A stretch of 11,751 nucleotides of DNA from positions 1 through 11,751 of the forward strand of contig JAFAPG010000607.1 of assembly GCA_019247235.1 (NCBI GenBank), read 5' to 3'. The notes below the pieces were generated by a model. The model worked only from the letters and a program-made list of their open reading frames with translations, searched no databases and was not told the DNA's origin. Positions 5,979 to 11,751 of this stretch are shown here, piece by piece. A program made the translations under genes and the position numbers. Numbering within the stretch: the first letter of the stretch is position 1; every line of letters begins with the position of its first letter. The stretch comes from Acidobacteriota bacterium. GTDB taxonomy: Bacteria; Acidobacteriota; Terriglobia; Terriglobales; Acidobacteriaceae.

Positions 5979-6989
5979 TCACTTAGCTTGCTCCCCGGCT
6001 TCGGGCAATGTGAGGGGACAGCGCGCCCAGTGGCCCGGGCGAACCTCAGTGAGAGGAGGAAGCTCTCGAGCGCAGTCGAGAACCCGCAGGGGACAACGAG
6101 GCTCAAACGGACAACCGGCGGGCCGTGCTTCTAAGGCCGGCACGGAGCCTTCGATGGTATCGAGCGGTCGCCCGCGCGAGGTGGCAAAGGTGGGCACTGC
6201 TTTCAGCAGTCCGCGGGTGTAAGGGTGCAAGGGATGACGAAAGATTTCTTCTCGGGGAGCGAGCTCGACCAGATTGCCCGCGTACATCACCGCGACGCGG
6301 TCTGCAACCTGAGATATCACCGCTAGGTCGTGAGAGATGAATAGCATGGTAAGACCGAATTTCTCTCGCAGGGCGGCAAGCAAATCAAGGATTTGCGCTT
6401 GAATGGTGACATCAAGCGCGGTGGTTGGCTCGTCGGCAATAAGAAGCAGGGGGCGATTGACGAGTGCCATGGCAATCATGACCCTTTGCCGCATGCCTCC
6501 TGAAAGCTGGTGAGGGTAGTCGAAGGCGCGGCGCTCGGGATCGGGAATGGCGACTTCGGCGAGCGCTTCAATCGCTCGTGTCGAGGATTCCTTCTTTGAA
6601 ACCGGTTGGTGGACTCGAACCGCTTCGGCTACTTGCTCGCCCACGCGCATCACCGGATTTAAGGCCGTCATGGGCTCCTGAAAAATCATTCCTATAGCGG
6701 AGCCACGCAGGCGGCGCATGTCTTCGTCTGTAAGCTCGAGTAGATTGGTGGAAGTGTTTTCGCGATGAAATCGAATTTCCCCGCTGACCAAGGATTGCCG
6801 AGGGAGCAAGCGCATAATGGCCAGAGAAGTCACCGATTTTCCCGAGCCGGATTCACCCACCAGGCCGAGCACCTCGCCCGGAGCAATATCCAGCCAAAGT
6901 CCGCGAACCGCTACTAAGGGTAAGGGGCGAGCCGGGAACTTTATCGTGAGATCTCGGAGCTCGAGCAACACCCGATCATCTTGACACAA
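5979..6989 (-). CDS. Peptide/nickel-type ABC transporter ATP-binding protein (DppD/OppD)
   Basis: A 336-residue cytoplasmic ATPase subunit for oligopeptide/dipeptide-type importers. Motifs: Walker A GESGSGKS (45-52), Q-loop MIFQEPMTALNP (101-112), signature LSGGMRQRV (162-170), Walker B LLLIADEPTTALD (181-193) and H-loop FISHDLAVISQVAD (217-230). After 250 comes the family-specific extension HPYTRGLLKAVP (255-266) and a cysteine-bearing tail with C293, C299, C306 and C324. DppD/OppD proteins with this spacing can carry an Fe-S cluster there. The start is TTG 6989, because AGGAG (6997-7001) lies seven bases before it; the GTG at 6971 is an alternative that would give MLLELRDL. Permeases, binding protein and DppF are not in the window, and the next genes in the run are not transport genes. 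It is divergent from the Asp-box lipoprotein gene. Confidence 0.93.
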   Translation of the reverse strand: MCQDDRVLLELRDLTIKFPARPLPLVAVRGLWLDIAPGEVLGLVGESGSGKSVTSLAIMRLLPRQSLVSGEIRFHRENTSTNLLELTDEDMRRLRGSAIGMIFQEPMTALNPVMRVGEQVAEAVRVHQPVSKKESSTRAIEALAEVAIPDPERRAFDYPHQLSGGMRQRVMIAMALVNRPLLLIADEPTTALDVTIQAQILDLLAALREKFGLTMLFISHDLAVISQVADRVAVMYAGNLVELAPREEIFRHPLHPYTRGLLKAVPTFATSRGRPLDTIEGSVPALEARPAGCPFEPRCPLRVLDCARELPPLTEVRPGHWARCPLTLPEAGEQAK

Positions 6990-7051
6990 ACCAGGGCTCC
7001 TGAATTGACCATCCGTGCCGGTTCTCTGTACCTTGGTTGAATCGGCGTGGG

Positions 7052-8557
7052 ATGGACTTGAACCTGCAAGCGGTGGGTCGCGCTAGTGCCGTGCTCCTGA
7101 TGGCCGGGTGTTTTCTTGGCCTGCTCGGCTGCGGCTCTGATCGAGGCGCGGGGGGGACTACAACCAGTCAGACGCCTATGTTTCCGCCGGCGACCGTGCC
7201 TCTGGTCAAGCTGAGCACTGACACTTTTACCAATGCTTCCAGTCAGCACGCCACCGAGGTCGAGCCTGACAGCTTCTCCCTCGGTCCAACGATCGTGGCT
7301 GCCTTTCAGGTGGGGCGCATCTCCTCTGGTGGCGCCTCTGACATTGGGTTTGCGCTCTCTACCAATGCAGGCCTTAGTTGGCAAAATGGCTTTCTTCCCG
7401 GTCTCACCAGCTTTCAGGGGCTGGGCACGAATGCCGCAGTGAGCGACCCGGCGGTCGTCTATGATGTCGCCCAGGGAGTCTGGATTATCTCCTCACTTAC
7501 GATTTCCGCCGCAGGTCTGACGCAAGTTGTCGTCAGCCGCTCGACGGACGGCGGCATGAGCTGGGCGAACCCGATTCCAGTTAGCCAAACTCCTGACCCG
7601 GACAAGGACTGGATCAGCTGCGACAACAGCGCGACTAGTCCGTTTTATGGTCATTGTTACCTCGAGTGGGACGATGTCAGCCAGGGGAACCGAATCTGGA
7701 TGAGCACCTCGGCGGATGGGGGCACGAGTTGGAGCGCGGCCGTCAATACGGCGGGTGCAGCCGGAGGGATCGGTGGGCAACCCGTGGTGCAGCCGAATGG
7801 GACTGTGATCGTGCCGTTCCTAGGCATCCTGCCAGAGATTGACGCCTTTTCCTCCTCGGATGGGGGCGCCAGTTGGACTCGCCCGGTGAAGGTCTCAGTC
7901 GCCAACGCTCACCAGGTCGCTGGAGGTCTACGGGCCGATCCGTTGCCCTCGGCTGAGATCGACGGCGCGGGAAAAGTCTACCTGGTGTGGCAGGATTGCA
8001 GCTTTCGTGCGAGTTGCGCCTCGAATGACTTGCTCCTGAGCACCTCGATCGATGGGGCGAATTGGACAACGCCGGCGAGAATTCCTATCGATGCGGCCGG
8101 GAGCGCCTTCGATCATTTCATCCCCGGTGTCGGTGTGAATCCAACTACCAGCGGCGCCAGCGCTCAGCTCGCTCTGGCTTACTATTACTATCCGCAGGCG
8201 AACTGTACGGCTTCAACCTGCGCTCTCTACGTGGGCTTCATTTCATCCTCAGATGGAGGTAGCAGCTGGAGCGCTCCAACTCCAATTGCCGGGCCGATGT
8301 CACTCGCGTGGCTGCCATCGACGACCAGCGGCGTGATGGTGGGCGACTACATTCGAACCTCTTTTGCCGCGGGTAAAGCTTTTCCCGTCTTCGCCCTGGC
8401 GAAGGCAAATTTAGGCACAAGCTTCGACGAAGCGGTCTACACCACCCAGGCCGGCTTTGATCTTCTTGCAAGGCAGGGAACCAGCGACGTTGAAGCTCAA
8501 CCGCCCCAAAATCGAGCCGTTCGCAGCTGGCTTCGGCCTCGTCGTGAGGTGCGCTAG
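7052..8557 (+). CDS. Asp-box (BNR/sialidase-like) lipoprotein
   Basis: A 501-residue exported protein. Residues 1-27 form a lipoprotein signal (hydrophobic AVLLMAGCFLGLLGC) with C27 the best lipidation site; C20 is a second candidate. A Gly/Thr-rich linker follows. The body shows six Asp-boxes: STNAGLSW (103-110), STDGGMSW (164-171), SADGGTSW (220-227), SSDGGASW (268-275), SIDGANW (332-338) and SSDGGSSW (399-406). These mark the turns of a sialidase-superfamily propeller. I do not see a clear sialidase catalytic FRIP arginine motif, so glycosidase activity is not supported; binding of extracellular glycans or a structural role is as likely. Four cysteine pairs could be disulfides. ATG 7052 is preferred to the in-frame TTG 7037; neither has a strong Shine-Dalgarno. 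The C-terminus (SWLRPRREVR) is basic and unlike the body. Confidence 0.85.
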   Translation: MDLNLQAVGRASAVLLMAGCFLGLLGCGSDRGAGGTTTSQTPMFPPATVPLVKLSTDTFTNASSQHATEVEPDSFSLGPTIVAAFQVGRISSGGASDIGFALSTNAGLSWQNGFLPGLTSFQGLGTNAAVSDPAVVYDVAQGVWIISSLTISAAGLTQVVVSRSTDGGMSWANPIPVSQTPDPDKDWISCDNSATSPFYGHCYLEWDDVSQGNRIWMSTSADGGTSWSAAVNTAGAAGGIGGQPVVQPNGTVIVPFLGILPEIDAFSSSDGGASWTRPVKVSVANAHQVAGGLRADPLPSAEIDGAGKVYLVWQDCSFRASCASNDLLLSTSIDGANWTTPARIPIDAAGSAFDHFIPGVGVNPTTSGASAQLALAYYYYPQANCTASTCALYVGFISSSDGGSSWSAPTPIAGPMSLAWLPSTTSGVMVGDYIRTSFAAGKAFPVFALAKANLGTSFDEAVYTTQAGFDLLARQGTSDVEAQPPQNRAVRSWLRPRREVR

Positions 8558-8693
8558 CCGAAGGCCATTTGCAGGCAGCTACTGCGATTATTTGCAGTCT
8601 TGAGCTTTCTGCGAGCTCGGAAACGGCATTCAGGAACTTAAACGAAAGGCCCAGCAGGGCACCTGTAGGCTGGAACCGCCCTACATTGCCAAT

Positions 8694-8723
8694 CCGCTTG
8701 ATTGACCTCAATGTCTCAAGCGG
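8694..8723. repeat. 8-bp inverted repeat between convergent genes
   Basis: CCGCTTGA (8694-8701) and TCAAGCGG (8716-8723) are perfect 8-bp arms around a 14-base loop. They lie in the 257-bp gap between the Asp-box gene and the convergent VOC gene, so they could end transcription from either side. No U-tract follows on either strand, so a Rho-independent terminator is not proven. A smaller GAGCT/AGCTC hairpin lies at 8602-8618. I see no gene in 8558-8814. Confidence 0.4.
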
Positions 8724-8814
8724 GGCCGAACCACCTCTGACGTGAGTGATCAACTCAATTTTCCAAGAGAAAAAACAATGTGCTGCCGGCAACACCCTAC
8801 GATGGCAAATCAAG

Positions 8815-9225
8815 CTATGCAGCCTTGCTGCAGTTCACCATCCATGGAATTCCGAAGCGATCGATCACCATTCCGAACCGGATGGCCCAGAACGTCTCCT
8901 GGATGGGCATTTCGACCGTGCCATCCTGTGCGAGCTGGCTAAATATTTGCTCCGCTTCGGCTGCATCCTTGGTCTCGAGCGAGGCGGAAAAGCCTTGTGG
9001 CGTTTTGTAACACTGGGAAGGAGCGTCGCATCCCATAATCGCCTGATCGCCGAAAACAAGTCGTGCGTGCATGACCTTGCCTTTCCAATCCTCGGGCACG
9101 TGAGTGTCGCATGGCGCGTCCTGGTGCCGCAGCAGGGCTTCGATCTTTCCACCTAAGCAGGACCGGTAAAACGTGAACGCTTCTTCGCACTGTCCGTTGA
9201 AGTGCAGGTACGGATTGAGTTGCAT
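8815..9225 (-). CDS. PhnB-like VOC family protein
   Basis: A 136-residue protein of the glyoxalase/bleomycin-resistance (VOC) superfamily, PhnB / '3-demethylubiquinone 3-methyltransferase-like' subgroup. Landmarks: LNPYLHFNGQCEEAFTFYR (3-21), LGGKIEALLRH (24-34), VPEDWKGKVMHARLVFGD (43-60), MGCDAP (64-69), TPQGFSASLE (75-84), GTVEMPIQETFWAIRFGMV (102-120) and DRFGIPWMVN (122-131). VOC proteins are metal-binding betaalphabetabetabeta dimers; for the PhnB subgroup no firm substrate is known. The start is ATG 9225, with AGGAG (9234-9238) eight bases before it; the open frame upstream to 9357 is non-coding leader that contains a promoter. It is the last gene on the minus strand side of the sigma-factor cluster and has its own ECF42-like promoter, so it probably belongs to that regulon. 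Confidence 0.92.
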   Translation of the reverse strand: MQLNPYLHFNGQCEEAFTFYRSCLGGKIEALLRHQDAPCDTHVPEDWKGKVMHARLVFGDQAIMGCDAPSQCYKTPQGFSASLETKDAAEAEQIFSQLAQDGTVEMPIQETFWAIRFGMVIDRFGIPWMVNCSKAA

Positions 9226-9276
9226 TTTCTCTTCTCCTAATTGATTTTTCCTTCCATCTTCGTCTTTCATTGGATA

Positions 9277-9303
9277 GTCGAATGCCGCAACCCCAAAGCG
9301 ACA
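9277..9303 (-). promoter_or_regulatory. ECF42-like promoter P1, upstream of the VOC gene
   Basis: On the minus strand TGTCGC (9303-9298) is followed after exactly 17 bp by CGAC (9280-9277). The -35 differs from the reported ECF42 TGTCGA by its last base, and the -10 fits CG[A/T]C. Transcription would start near 9270, giving a leader of about 45 bases before ATG 9225. It begins 7 bp after the DGPF gene stop. Confidence 0.65.
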
Positions 9304-9310
9304 CTCTCTT

Positions 9311-9730
9311 TTATTTTTTGGCGCCCAGCATTTCATACAGGCGCTCGTTCTCGGCACGAAGTTCGGGAGTCAGGTTCTCTCCAAACTCTTCAAGGCTTTG
9401 GAACGCCCGGATTTCGACAACTTCGTCGGCGCGGAATGGTGCTTTCTTGAGCCACTCCACGGCTTCGTCCATAGATTGGACTTTCCAGATCCAGAAGCCG
9501 GCAATCAGTTCCTTGGTTTCCGCGAACGGACCATCCGTCACGGTGCGTTGTTGGCCCGAGAACTTCACGCGCTTGCCCTTGGAGCTTGGCTGAAGCCCTT
9601 CACCCGACAACATGATCCCAGCATTCACCAGTTCTTCGTTGTATTTCATCATGTTTGTGAGAAGTTCCGTGCTCGGAGGAATCCCTGCTTCGGAGTGCTC
9701 GTTTGCCTTTACTATTACCATGAGTTTCAT
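9311..9730 (-). CDS. YciI-like DGPF protein (distal copy)
   Basis: A 139-residue YCII-related (PF03795) protein. It begins with beta strand MKLMVIVKA, then helix TELLTNMMKYNEELVNAG (21-38), LSGEGLQPSSKGKRVKF (41-57) and the family hallmark VTDGPFAETKELIAGFWI (64-81), with DGPF at 66-69. A helix MDEAVEWLKK (87-96) and EIRAF (106-110) complete the ferredoxin-like alpha/beta fold. DGPF proteins are small, probably dimeric, and biochemically uncharacterised; they are the usual neighbours of ECF42 sigma factors. The C-terminal helix (LTPELRAENERLYEMLGAKK) is longer than in the paralogue at 9822-10184. The start is ATG 9730, with AGGAG (9738-9742) seven bases before it. It has its own ECF42-like promoter, so it is not obligatorily co-transcribed with the gene upstream. 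Confidence 0.92.
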   Translation of the reverse strand: MKLMVIVKANEHSEAGIPPSTELLTNMMKYNEELVNAGIMLSGEGLQPSSKGKRVKFSGQQRTVTDGPFAETKELIAGFWIWKVQSMDEAVEWLKKAPFRADEVVEIRAFQSLEEFGENLTPELRAENERLYEMLGAKK

Positions 9731-9792
9731 CTTGCCTCTCCTATCCGTTTTGTTCGTGTTTCAAGGTACAGCTTCGAATCATTCATAGCTTT

Positions 9793-9819
9793 GACGAAGG
9801 AGGTTGGGCAAAATCGACA
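9793..9819 (-). promoter_or_regulatory. ECF42-like promoter P2, upstream of the distal DGPF gene
   Basis: On the minus strand TGTCGA (9819-9814) is followed after exactly 17 bp by CGTC (9796-9793). Both halves match the ECF42 consensus as I recall it (TGTCGA and CG[A/T]C). The element starts two bases after the stop of the proximal DGPF gene and would give a leader of about 55 bases to ATG 9730. Confidence 0.75.
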
Positions 9820-9821
9820 AG

Positions 9822-10184
9822 CTATATGTGGAAATTTGGGACGCCTTCGACCGGGATCATGGGCCGTATCTCAACCGTGCCAAATTTGCCTGCGGGAATA
9901 TTGCGGGCGATCTCGATGGCCTCGTCCAAATTGTCAGCATGTACAAGGAAAAAGCCCCCCAGTTGCTCGCGTGTTTCCGCAAAGGGGCCGTCGGTGATCA
10001 CGTGCTTGCCTTCTTTGTGGCGGACGCTAGTGGCGGTGAGGGTCGGCTGCAGTGGCCCCGTCGCAATGTACTTGCCAACTTTGTCCAGCTCACGAGCATA
10101 TGCGGCCGATTCCCCATAGCACTTCGCCCGCTCCGCCTCGCTAAGAGAGTTCTCATCGAGATAGATCAGCATCATGTATTGCAT
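9822..10184 (-). CDS. YciI-like DGPF protein (proximal copy)
   Basis: A 120-residue YCII-related protein, paralogous to the gene at 9311-9730. It shows MQYMMLIYLDE (1-11), helix SEAERAKCYGESAAYARELDK (15-35), ATGPLQPTLTATSVR (41-55), VITDGPFAETREQLGGFFLV (62-81; DGPF 65-68), helix LDEAIEIARNIP (86-97) and VEIRPM (104-109). This copy is closer to the classic DGPF length. The start is ATG 10184, because GGAGG (10190-10194) lies five bases before it; a TTG at 10196 would overlap that Shine-Dalgarno. The gap to the GyrI-like gene is 24 bp and I see no ECF42-like element inside it, so these two genes are probably co-transcribed from P3. Its role is unknown beyond association with ECF42. Confidence 0.92.
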   Translation of the reverse strand: MQYMMLIYLDENSLSEAERAKCYGESAAYARELDKVGKYIATGPLQPTLTATSVRHKEGKHVITDGPFAETREQLGGFFLVHADNLDEAIEIARNIPAGKFGTVEIRPMIPVEGVPNFHI

Positions 10185-10208
10185 CGCTGCCTCCAAGGAA
10201 TGAATGTA

Positions 10209-10661
10209 CTAAACCGGAAACAATATCTCGGTGACTAGCTTGTCTTCCCGTGTAGTCTCGGGATCGTTCACGTAGTGTTCGATGTGATAAGCATCCCGCA
10301 GCGGAATCTTCTTTTCAGAAATAATCTCGATCACCCGCGAAGTCGCGGCGCCAAGATTCGCGTACGGTCCAGTCAACACAAAGCGAGCGTACTTGCCGCC
10401 TTGGAAGTGCTCATATCGCAGGGTTGCGGGAAGATTCGTGGGCTTGCTCGCAACCCAAGCTCCCGCGCGATAGACTTGCGCGGCCATGTCATAGAGGCTG
10501 AGAAACCCCCTAATCTCCGCATGAGTCTTGAGTTGCGGAAGTGCTTGGTGGAAATCGTGCCAGGTCTGCTGCGCATTCTTCGGTATTGATCCAACTCTTT
10601 CCACGAATACGTAGTGGGTCTCGGGCCAGGTCACATATTGAATGTTTTCGGTCAGGTTCAT
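10209..10661 (-). CDS. GyrI-like effector-binding domain protein
   Basis: A 150-residue protein of the GyrI-like / bacterial transcription activator effector-binding (AraC E.b.) fold. Landmarks: VTWPETHYVFVERVGSIPK (10-28), helix QQTWHDFHQALPQL (31-44), IRGFLSLYD (50-58), AGAWVASKP (66-74), HFQGGKYARFVLTGPY (85-100), helix GAATSRVIEIISEKK (104-118) and IEHYVNDPETTREDKLVTEILFPV (127-150). It has no DNA-binding domain, so it is a stand-alone binder of small hydrophobic or cationic molecules, like SbmC/GyrI or Rob C-domains. The start is ATG 10661, with GAGAGGA (10671-10677) nine bases before it. It is the first gene behind P3 and is divergent from the sigma-factor gene. A sensing or detoxifying role in the same regulon is an inference from context. 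Confidence 0.85.
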   Translation of the reverse strand: MNLTENIQYVTWPETHYVFVERVGSIPKNAQQTWHDFHQALPQLKTHAEIRGFLSLYDMAAQVYRAGAWVASKPTNLPATLRYEHFQGGKYARFVLTGPYANLGAATSRVIEIISEKKIPLRDAYHIEHYVNDPETTREDKLVTEILFPV

Positions 10662-10685
10662 GGCTTGCTTTCCTCTCGTTGGTTA

Positions 10686-10712
10686 ATCGAATGGGCCTTA
10701 CTTCAATCGACA
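10686..10712 (-). promoter_or_regulatory. ECF42-like promoter P3, divergent from the sigma gene
   Basis: On the minus strand TGTCGA (10712-10707) is followed after exactly 17 bp by CGAT (10689-10686). The -35 is a full match; the -10 departs from CG[A/T]C in the last base. Transcription would begin near 10680, just upstream of the Shine-Dalgarno (10671-10677), giving a very short leader for the GyrI-like and proximal DGPF genes. Confidence 0.7.
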
Positions 10713-10744
10713 CTCCCACGGCAGAAAAATTACTATTGCAAAAT

Positions 10745-11751
10745 ATGGATGCCGCTGCCGCCGTCGAAACCGTTTACCGCTCTGACTGGGGCCGGATCCT
10801 GGCTACTCTGATTTCCCTTTTGGGAGACTTTGAACTCGCGGAAGAGTCTGCACAGGAGGCATTTACGGCTGCTCTTGACCGCTGGCCGGTGTCGGGGATT
10901 CCAGAATCGCCTCGAGCCTGGATCGTCTCGACCGCCCGGCATAAAGCCATAGACCGACTTCGCCGCCAGAGTTTGTTTAGCGAAAAGATCGAGCCGCAGC
11001 TTACACGAGAAACTCCCTCGACTGTGGAGCAGCCGGAGATCATCCTAGACGAAATCTCCGACGAGCGCCTGCGCCTGATCTTCACCTGCTGTCACCCCGC
11101 ATTGGCCCATGACTCGCAAGTTGCGCTCACGCTCCGCACTCTATGCGGACTTGAAACCGATGAGATCGCCCGCGCTTTCCTGGTGCCTAAGGAAACCATG
11201 GCGCAACGATTGGTACGGGCCAAGCGCAAAATTCGCGACGCCGGCATTCCGTACGTGGTTCCCGAATTAAAAGATATGCCCGCTCGTCTCGATGCCGTCT
11301 TAAGAACGATATACCTCGTCTTCAACGAAGGTTATGTGGCTACCAGAGGGATGTTTCTAGTACGCACTGAATTGTGCGCCGAAGCTATCCGCCTCGCTGA
11401 ATTGCTCCGGACATTGATGCTGCCCCGAGCTCCCGGGGAAGCGACTGGCCTGCTTGCGCTCATGTTGCTGCACGACGCTCGACGAAATGCACGCCTTGAT
11501 TCCCAAGGCGACTTAGTGGTTCTTGAAGAGCAGGACCGTAGCCTGTGGAATCGTGAACAAATTGAGCGGGCATGGCCGCTGGTGCAAGAAGCGATGTCCT
11601 TTGGACCGGGTCCATACGCAATTCAGGCTGCCATATCTGCCGTCCATTGCCACGCAGCTCGTCCTGAGGAAACCGATTGGGGAGAAATCGTGCGCCTCTA
11701 TGGGCTTCTCGAGCGCCTCGAACCTTCTCCAATTGTTTCTTTGAATCGTGC
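10745..11751 (+). CDS. ECF42-type RNA polymerase sigma factor (3' end cut)
   Basis: The frame stays open to the window end: 335 codons of an expected 400-420. Sigma-2 covers VYRSDWGRILATLISLLGDF (11-30), ELAEESAQEAFTAALDRWP (30-48) and SPRAWIVSTARHKAIDRLRR (55-74). Sigma-4 covers LRLIFTCCHPALAHDSQVAL (109-128), LCGLETDEIARAF (133-145) and PKETMAQRLVRAKRKIR (148-164). From about 180 the long C-terminal extension follows: VFNEGYVATRG (192-202), ELCAEAIRLAELL (209-221), GLLALMLLHDARR (235-247), FGPGPYAIQAAISAVH (286-301) and DTDW-type ETDWGEIVRLYGLLERL (309-325), a TPR-like module. FTCCHPAL and the extension mark the ECF42 group. No anti-sigma factor is next to it; the extension is thought to modulate activity instead. 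ATG 10745 is preferred to in-frame ATG 10691, since the 54 bases between are AT-rich and contain P3. Neither start has a clear Shine-Dalgarno. Confidence 0.92.
   Translation, partial: MDAAAAVETVYRSDWGRILATLISLLGDFELAEESAQEAFTAALDRWPVSGIPESPRAWIVSTARHKAIDRLRRQSLFSEKIEPQLTRETPSTVEQPEIILDEISDERLRLIFTCCHPALAHDSQVALTLRTLCGLETDEIARAFLVPKETMAQRLVRAKRKIRDAGIPYVVPELKDMPARLDAVLRTIYLVFNEGYVATRGMFLVRTELCAEAIRLAELLRTLMLPRAPGEATGLLALMLLHDARRNARLDSQGDLVVLEEQDRSLWNREQIERAWPLVQEAMSFGPGPYAIQAAISAVHCHAARPEETDWGEIVRLYGLLERLEPSPIVSLNR

Noticed and set aside
4629..6989. Idea that the ATPase, phosphodiesterase and RNase H genes form an anti-phage defence island.
   Set aside because: Each is a complete, common housekeeping-type protein; there is no nuclease-ATPase pairing, mobile element or integrase to support defence.
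6941..7384. Minus-strand open frame of 147 codons upstream of the DppD gene.
   Set aside because: It overlaps the signal peptide and first Asp-box of the divergent lipoprotein gene and the DppD start, and is low-complexity and basic.
8238..8813. Minus-strand open frame of 191 codons covering the end of the Asp-box gene and the gap after it.
   Set aside because: Half of it is antisense to a clear lipoprotein gene with Asp-boxes, and the sequence has no domain pattern.
9398..9997. Plus-strand open frame of 199 codons across both DGPF genes.
   Set aside because: It is antisense to two recognisable YciI-like genes and spans their intergenic promoter.

Overview
The window is about 57% G+C, densely coded, and reads as chromosomal DNA from a soil-type bacterium. 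Its gene content suggests an Acidobacteriota relative (Terriglobia-like): FN3 and YVTN secreted proteins, an Asp-box lipoprotein, and an RNase HI with a C-terminal tail. That placement is inference from gene types, not from a marker gene. No rRNA, tRNA, CRISPR array, insertion sequence or phage gene was seen.

Left part (1-3522, plus strand). The window opens inside the 3' end of a fibronectin type III protein. A short, apparently frame-disrupted ORF overlaps its stop codon. Then come a fumarylacetoacetate-hydrolase-family enzyme, a small SpoIIAA/STAS-like protein and a zinc-independent quinone oxidoreductase of the MDR superfamily. A small hairpin and a 15-bp palindrome share bases between the last two genes.

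Middle part (3554-6989, minus strand). Four genes run in one direction with gaps of 42, 3 and 28 bp, so they are probably an operon: a DppD/OppD-type ABC ATPase with a four-cysteine C-terminal tail and no visible permease, a calcineurin-like phosphodiesterase starting at TTG with a perfect TATAAT just upstream, an RNase HI with an extra C-terminal beta domain, and a secreted YVTN beta-propeller protein. A divergent gene (7052-8557, plus) encodes a lipoprotein with six Asp-boxes.

Right part (8815-11751). This is the most informative region. A plus-strand sigma factor of the ECF42 type, with its C-terminal extension, is cut by the window end. It is divergent from four minus-strand genes: a GyrI-like effector-binding protein, two YciI-like DGPF proteins and a PhnB-like VOC protein. 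Each of the three minus-strand transcription units has the same bipartite element upstream: TGTCG[A/C], exactly 17 bp, then CG[A/T][C/T]. This agrees with the promoter motif reported for ECF42 sigma factors. The region therefore looks like a self-contained ECF42 regulon that includes GyrI-like and VOC members as well as the expected DGPF proteins.
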